NCBI GenBank assembly: GCA_016932385.1
Contig: JAFGCY010000099.1
Coordinates: 1 to 49,629 of the forward strand
Length of the DNA: 49,629 bases
Source of the DNA: a bacterium
Lineage (GTDB): Bacteria > 4484-113 > JAFGCY01
Direction: 5' to 3'
This document shows, piece by piece, positions 46,288-49,629 of this stretch. The notes under the pieces are model-generated. The model saw nothing but the letters and a program-made list of their open reading frames with translations. It did not search any database and was not told the DNA's origin. A program made the translations under genes and the position numbers. Position 1 is the stretch's first letter. Each line of letters begins with the position of its first letter.

Positions 46288-49188
46288 ATGGGGCTTATCT
46301 CAAGGTTGGGGGGATGTCTCACCGTGGTGGTGACCGGCTGTTTGCTGGCCGCCTGCGGCGGCGCATCCAGGCTGACCGAGACCGGCCCGAATCCGGCACC
46401 CGAGACGACCTCACCGCCTGTCTGGCCGCAGTTCCCGCCCGACACCGAAACCGCTTCACCCAGCCGCCGGGTGGCCGAGAATATGATCGCCGTTCACGGC
46501 GCTGATTACGTCACCTCCCAGGGACCGGGCAACTACGAGCCAGCAGGCGGCGATGCTTACGTACTCGTCAGCGATCCGGCGAACACGCCGGCCTGGGCGT
46601 TGTATACGCTCGACGAATTCGCCACCGACCGCCCGGTGAGTCTGACTATCACCGTGGAGCCCGCCCCGGCCGAAGCCGGCGGCGAGCTGGCCCTGCCGCT
46701 CAACTACTGGATCGGCGTCGGCAACTACACGGCGTTTTGCTGGGACTGGCACGGGCCGTACAGCGCTACGACCGCCGTCACACTGAACAGCCATAAGGTC
46801 CGCGACCGCTGTGTCACGATGGGCGGAGCGCTGCAGCTACTGGTCCTGACCATGGCGGATGCCGGGCTGGCCACCGCCGAGAATCCCGCCGGCCTGACGG
46901 CGGCGCGGATCGACCTGGCCGAGGTCACCACGCTGCCGGCCACGGATCCCAACTACTACGCCACGCGGCCGCATTACGCGGCGCTCACCAGCGTAGCGCT
47001 GGGTAGCGGCAAGTCGCTAAGCGAACTCGATCCCGCCACGCAGTACGTCCACCTGGCCTGGCAGCACTATTACGATCCCGCCAACGATGCGAACGAGGCA
47101 CTGCAGTACAAGATCTATCGCCAGAGCCCGGCGGACAAACAGCGTGTGCCGATCGACACGGTCAACGCTCCCGAAACCACCTTTTGCGATCCGCACGACA
47201 GCTTCTCGTGGGTGGACGAGCCAACGCCAGGTATCACCTATACGTATTTCGTGCGGGCTTACAATCCGGCGGGCTTCGCGGCCTATGATGCGACCGCCGT
47301 GACCATCCCCGCCGATCCATCGGGCGCCGATGTCATTGCCATCACGGACTGCACGGTCCGGATCACCGGCGCGTCCGGCGGCCTGAGCGCGGACCAGGAG
47401 CTGTTCAACAGCACCAAGACGGTTGCCTTTGTCAAAGCCAATGCCGCGACCGAGCTCAGCCTGGAATGGATCAGCGGTACTTTCAACGGGGTAGCGTTCG
47501 CCGGCGAGACCAGCTCCGGCTGGCCACCGGACATGACCCAGGCTGATTACGACGCGGCGCTCGCCACTACCCGCGCAAACCTGCAGTGGATGGCGGAAGC
47601 AGCTGGAGCGCCGGGATACCGGTACGTCGGCTCTACGCTGATCCTGGACGATGGCGAGTTCCCGCTAGCCGGTGATCCGGGCGGGGCCACCCTTACCAGC
47701 GATTACGATCCCGAATCCGGTGGCAGTTTTGCCGAGGGTAGGCTGAATCTCTACCTGCCGGGCGACCTGGAAACGACCTACCCCGCCACGGCCGACCTGG
47801 AGATCCAGGTGCCCACGCCGGTCGCCTATGCGATCTCCCTCGACCTCAGTCTGGATTCCACCGCCAGCCGGATCCTTGGCCTAAACGACGAAACCGGTAT
47901 CCCAATTGAGAAGATCTTCTACGATCTTCCCGAGGTGCATGCCTACCTGCCGGTCAGCTGGGGTTCCGGCGGCGAGCCGGCGGACCTGAGTTCCGTGGAG
48001 TTGGCGTTGTGCGCCTTTGACCAGGAAGCGGGGCAGAGCCTGCCCGGCCAGCAGAGCCTCGTCTATACAACAGGCTCGCCGGCCAACGGTGAATTTGCGA
48101 TCGACACAAGCGCCGACCCGGTTGTGCACTGCAACTTCACCGGCTGGTTGGTCAACGGCAACTACGTAACCTTCCGCATACGGGTTAACGGAGTGTGGAG
48201 TACTGTCAACCTGCCAAGCGATCTGGTACCGGCTTTATATCAGCCAACGGTGCCAACCCTCTCCGCATTTCCACAGCGATGCATGCCCAGTGTGGATTAT
48301 CTACAGTTGTTCTATCCCGAACCGCTCGTGCGCCGCAGCCCGGAGGTGTATTACGACTCCATCGAGGAAGCGATCAAGCCCGAGGATCCGGTCGGCTACA
48401 ACGAGATCCTCAAGACCAGCGGCCAGGAATTCGCCCTCGACTATCGGGGCGAGATGTATCCCAAGGTGGCGGTGGCGGAAATCGCCAGTCCCGATCAGAT
48501 TCATTCGCTGGCCGATGGCATACCGTCCGTCTATGTTTCCCACCACAGCCCGCATCGGCTTTGCCTCGACATCTCGGCAATCAGCGTGGAATACCCGTCC
48601 GGATTCCCGGACCGGACCTACAGCTACAAGTTGTTCGCCCATGATGGTACGGCGCTGGGCAAGGGCAGCTTCACGCTGGCGCCGGTCGATTACGAGCCGG
48701 CCAAGCCGACGGGGATCGACTGGGGGGTTGATGTCTGGGCCGGCACCGGCATCGAAGTCGGCGGACAGGACTACGTTTACCATTACATCAACGCCTCGCA
48801 TGTCAACAGCGACTCGCCGGATGTGATCTGGTTTGAGATTCAGGACGGCTGGTTTTTCGATCCGGATCAACCGGACAGCGGCGTCTATAACGCCGCGGCG
48901 GACAGCCCGAACGGCAATGTCAAGGTCTGCTTCGAAAGCGAAGTGCTGGGCGATCTGATGTACGCGGACTGCACGCTCCGCATGGTCCAGACTGTCACCG
49001 AAAACAGCTACATCATGCTGTTCGTGCCCGATGAACGGGCATTTACGCATCCAACGGCGCCGGACTGGCCGGGGATACTCGAGCCGGGCAATTCCTATTT
49101 CGTTCGCCTGGATGATGTCCGCTATGACGGTTACGAGGATACACTGGAGTACATGTTGGCAATCACCGGCGAGAACCCCAACGAATAG
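46288..49188 (+). CDS. Large lipoprotein with shared N-terminal domain and FN3 region
   Basis: The 966-residue protein has a signal peptide with lipobox LLAACGG. The start is ATG 46288 and not the earlier ATG 46276: TGAGGT (46277-46282) is 5 nt upstream, and the resulting N-terminus MGLISRLG aligns with MGFMARLG of the next paralog. The shared domain is at about 90-215, with PAWALYTLDEF and NYWIGVGNYTAFCWDWHGPY. An FN3-like region follows (about 232-340, with YVHLAWQHYYDPANDANEA and YTYFVRAYNPAGFAAYDATA). The remaining two-thirds is beta-rich, with no family that I recognise; it contains LAFCAFDQEAG-like and YYDSIEEAIKPEDPVGYNEI segments. Surface or periplasmic adhesion or binding is inferred only from architecture. 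Confidence 0.7.
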   Translation: MGLISRLGGCLTVVVTGCLLAACGGASRLTETGPNPAPETTSPPVWPQFPPDTETASPSRRVAENMIAVHGADYVTSQGPGNYEPAGGDAYVLVSDPANTPAWALYTLDEFATDRPVSLTITVEPAPAEAGGELALPLNYWIGVGNYTAFCWDWHGPYSATTAVTLNSHKVRDRCVTMGGALQLLVLTMADAGLATAENPAGLTAARIDLAEVTTLPATDPNYYATRPHYAALTSVALGSGKSLSELDPATQYVHLAWQHYYDPANDANEALQYKIYRQSPADKQRVPIDTVNAPETTFCDPHDSFSWVDEPTPGITYTYFVRAYNPAGFAAYDATAVTIPADPSGADVIAITDCTVRITGASGGLSADQELFNSTKTVAFVKANAATELSLEWISGTFNGVAFAGETSSGWPPDMTQADYDAALATTRANLQWMAEAAGAPGYRYVGSTLILDDGEFPLAGDPGGATLTSDYDPESGGSFAEGRLNLYLPGDLETTYPATADLEIQVPTPVAYAISLDLSLDSTASRILGLNDETGIPIEKIFYDLPEVHAYLPVSWGSGGEPADLSSVELALCAFDQEAGQSLPGQQSLVYTTGSPANGEFAIDTSADPVVHCNFTGWLVNGNYVTFRIRVNGVWSTVNLPSDLVPALYQPTVPTLSAFPQRCMPSVDYLQLFYPEPLVRRSPEVYYDSIEEAIKPEDPVGYNEILKTSGQEFALDYRGEMYPKVAVAEIASPDQIHSLADGIPSVYVSHHSPHRLCLDISAISVEYPSGFPDRTYSYKLFAHDGTALGKGSFTLAPVDYEPAKPTGIDWGVDVWAGTGIEVGGQDYVYHYINASHVNSDSPDVIWFEIQDGWFFDPDQPDSGVYNAAADSPNGNVKVCFESEVLGDLMYADCTLRMVQTVTENSYIMLFVPDERAFTHPTAPDWPGILEPGNSYFVRLDDVRYDGYEDTLEYMLAITGENPNE

Positions 49189-49390
49189 CGGCGATAAGGC
49201 AAGATTATTCAGCCTGACATGGGGCCGCGCAACCGGACCGGCACATTGTCACCGGTGTATACCTGCAATTAGCGACGAACTGAGCCCTTGCCAAACCGCT
49301 TCTATGTGTTAGGCTTTCCTTGGCCATTCTTTGCTCGAATATGGCCGGACTGAAGGCTGCGAATTTGACGGCTGAAGTGAGGTAGAAAAC

Positions 49391-49629
49391 ATGGGGTTTA
49401 TGGCGAGGTTAGGGACTCTTTTGTGTATGACGTTGGCCGGGTTTGTCCTGGCCTCATGTGGAGGCAGTGACACTCCTCAGGGCGCATTGGGACCGGCGGA
49501 GGAACCGGCAACCGCCGCACCGGCGGAATCCGGGTGGCCGGTGTTTCCACCGGTGACCGGCGACGTTTCACCGTACCGCCTGGTGTCGGAGGACACCGTG
49601 CTTGTGCAGGGCTCGGATTATACCAGCGC
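49391..49629 (+). CDS. Lipoprotein paralog, 3' truncated by window end
   Basis: ATG 49391 opens a frame that runs off the window after 79 codons. It starts MGFMARLGTLLCMTLAGFVL, with lipobox LASCGG, then a Pro/Ala-rich stretch and SPYRLVSEDTVLVQGSDYTS. This aligns with the upstream gene from the first residue (MGLISRLG; later AENMIAVHGADYVTS), so it is a tandem paralog 202 nt downstream. TGAGGT lies 7 nt before the ATG. The gap upstream (49189-49390) holds no other gene that I can support. The domain content beyond the window is unknown. Confidence 0.8.
   Translation, partial: MGFMARLGTLLCMTLAGFVLASCGGSDTPQGALGPAEEPATAAPAESGWPVFPPVTGDVSPYRLVSEDTVLVQGSDYTS

Overview
The window is G+C-rich bacterial chromosome from a diderm, flagellated organism. 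LpxA (lipid A synthesis) and many lipoproteins indicate an outer membrane. MotA, MotB, FliL, a flagellin and an exact sigma-28 promoter indicate swimming motility. I cannot name the phylum from sequence alone. The abundance of unrecognised lipoproteins with calcium-loop, PKD, FN3, papain-like and propeller domains suggests a little-studied lineage. I saw no tRNA, rRNA, CRISPR array or transposase.

Layout. (1) 1-4.9 kb: the end of a membrane protein, then two tandem paralogous lipoproteins with dockerin-like calcium loops, PKD domains and a seven-repeat propeller. (2) 5-9.8 kb, minus strand: motA-motB-small lipoprotein-fliL-NHL/FN3 lipoprotein. (3) 9.9-11.4 kb: a 36-residue membrane peptide, then rpsF-rpsR-rplI without ssb. 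(4) 11.5-15 kb: envelope proteins and a Xer-type recombinase. (5) 15.2-18.9 kb: a coupled pair of large membrane proteins. (6) 18.9-22.3 kb: a flagellin locus with a sigma-28 promoter, a 315-nt leader, a 922-residue flagellin and a 38-codon ORF. (7) 22.3-24.8 kb: small membrane proteins, tpiA coupled to a phosphoribosyltransferase-like gene, and a DUF2007-like gene. (8) 24.8-25.3 kb: a gene-poor stretch of inverted repeats, palindromes and tandem seven-codon ORFs. (9) 25.3-38.6 kb: a propeller lipoprotein, then housekeeping genes (purC, purE-purB, lpxA, gcvH-gcvPA-gcvPB, fur, mutL). (10) 38.6-49.6 kb: a cluster of large lipoproteins, including two papain-like proteases, a propeller protein and two tandem paralogs, the last cut by the window edge. 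Four of them appear to share an undescribed N-terminal domain.

Two regulatory themes stand out. First, the flagellin locus carries five exact matches to the CsrA/RsmE recognition consensus (A/U)CANGGANG(U/A). Three of them sit in hairpins with a GGA-bearing hexaloop whose stems keep pairing despite base changes. One contains the flagellin Shine-Dalgarno and two lie after the flagellin gene, which suggests CsrA-type translational control with a possible 3' decoy or a regulated small ORF. Second, many genes (fur, purE, mutL, the lipoprotein at 25294 and others) have a -10 box ending 5 to 7 nt before the start codon and no Shine-Dalgarno. This predicts widespread leaderless mRNAs beside ordinary Shine-Dalgarno genes.
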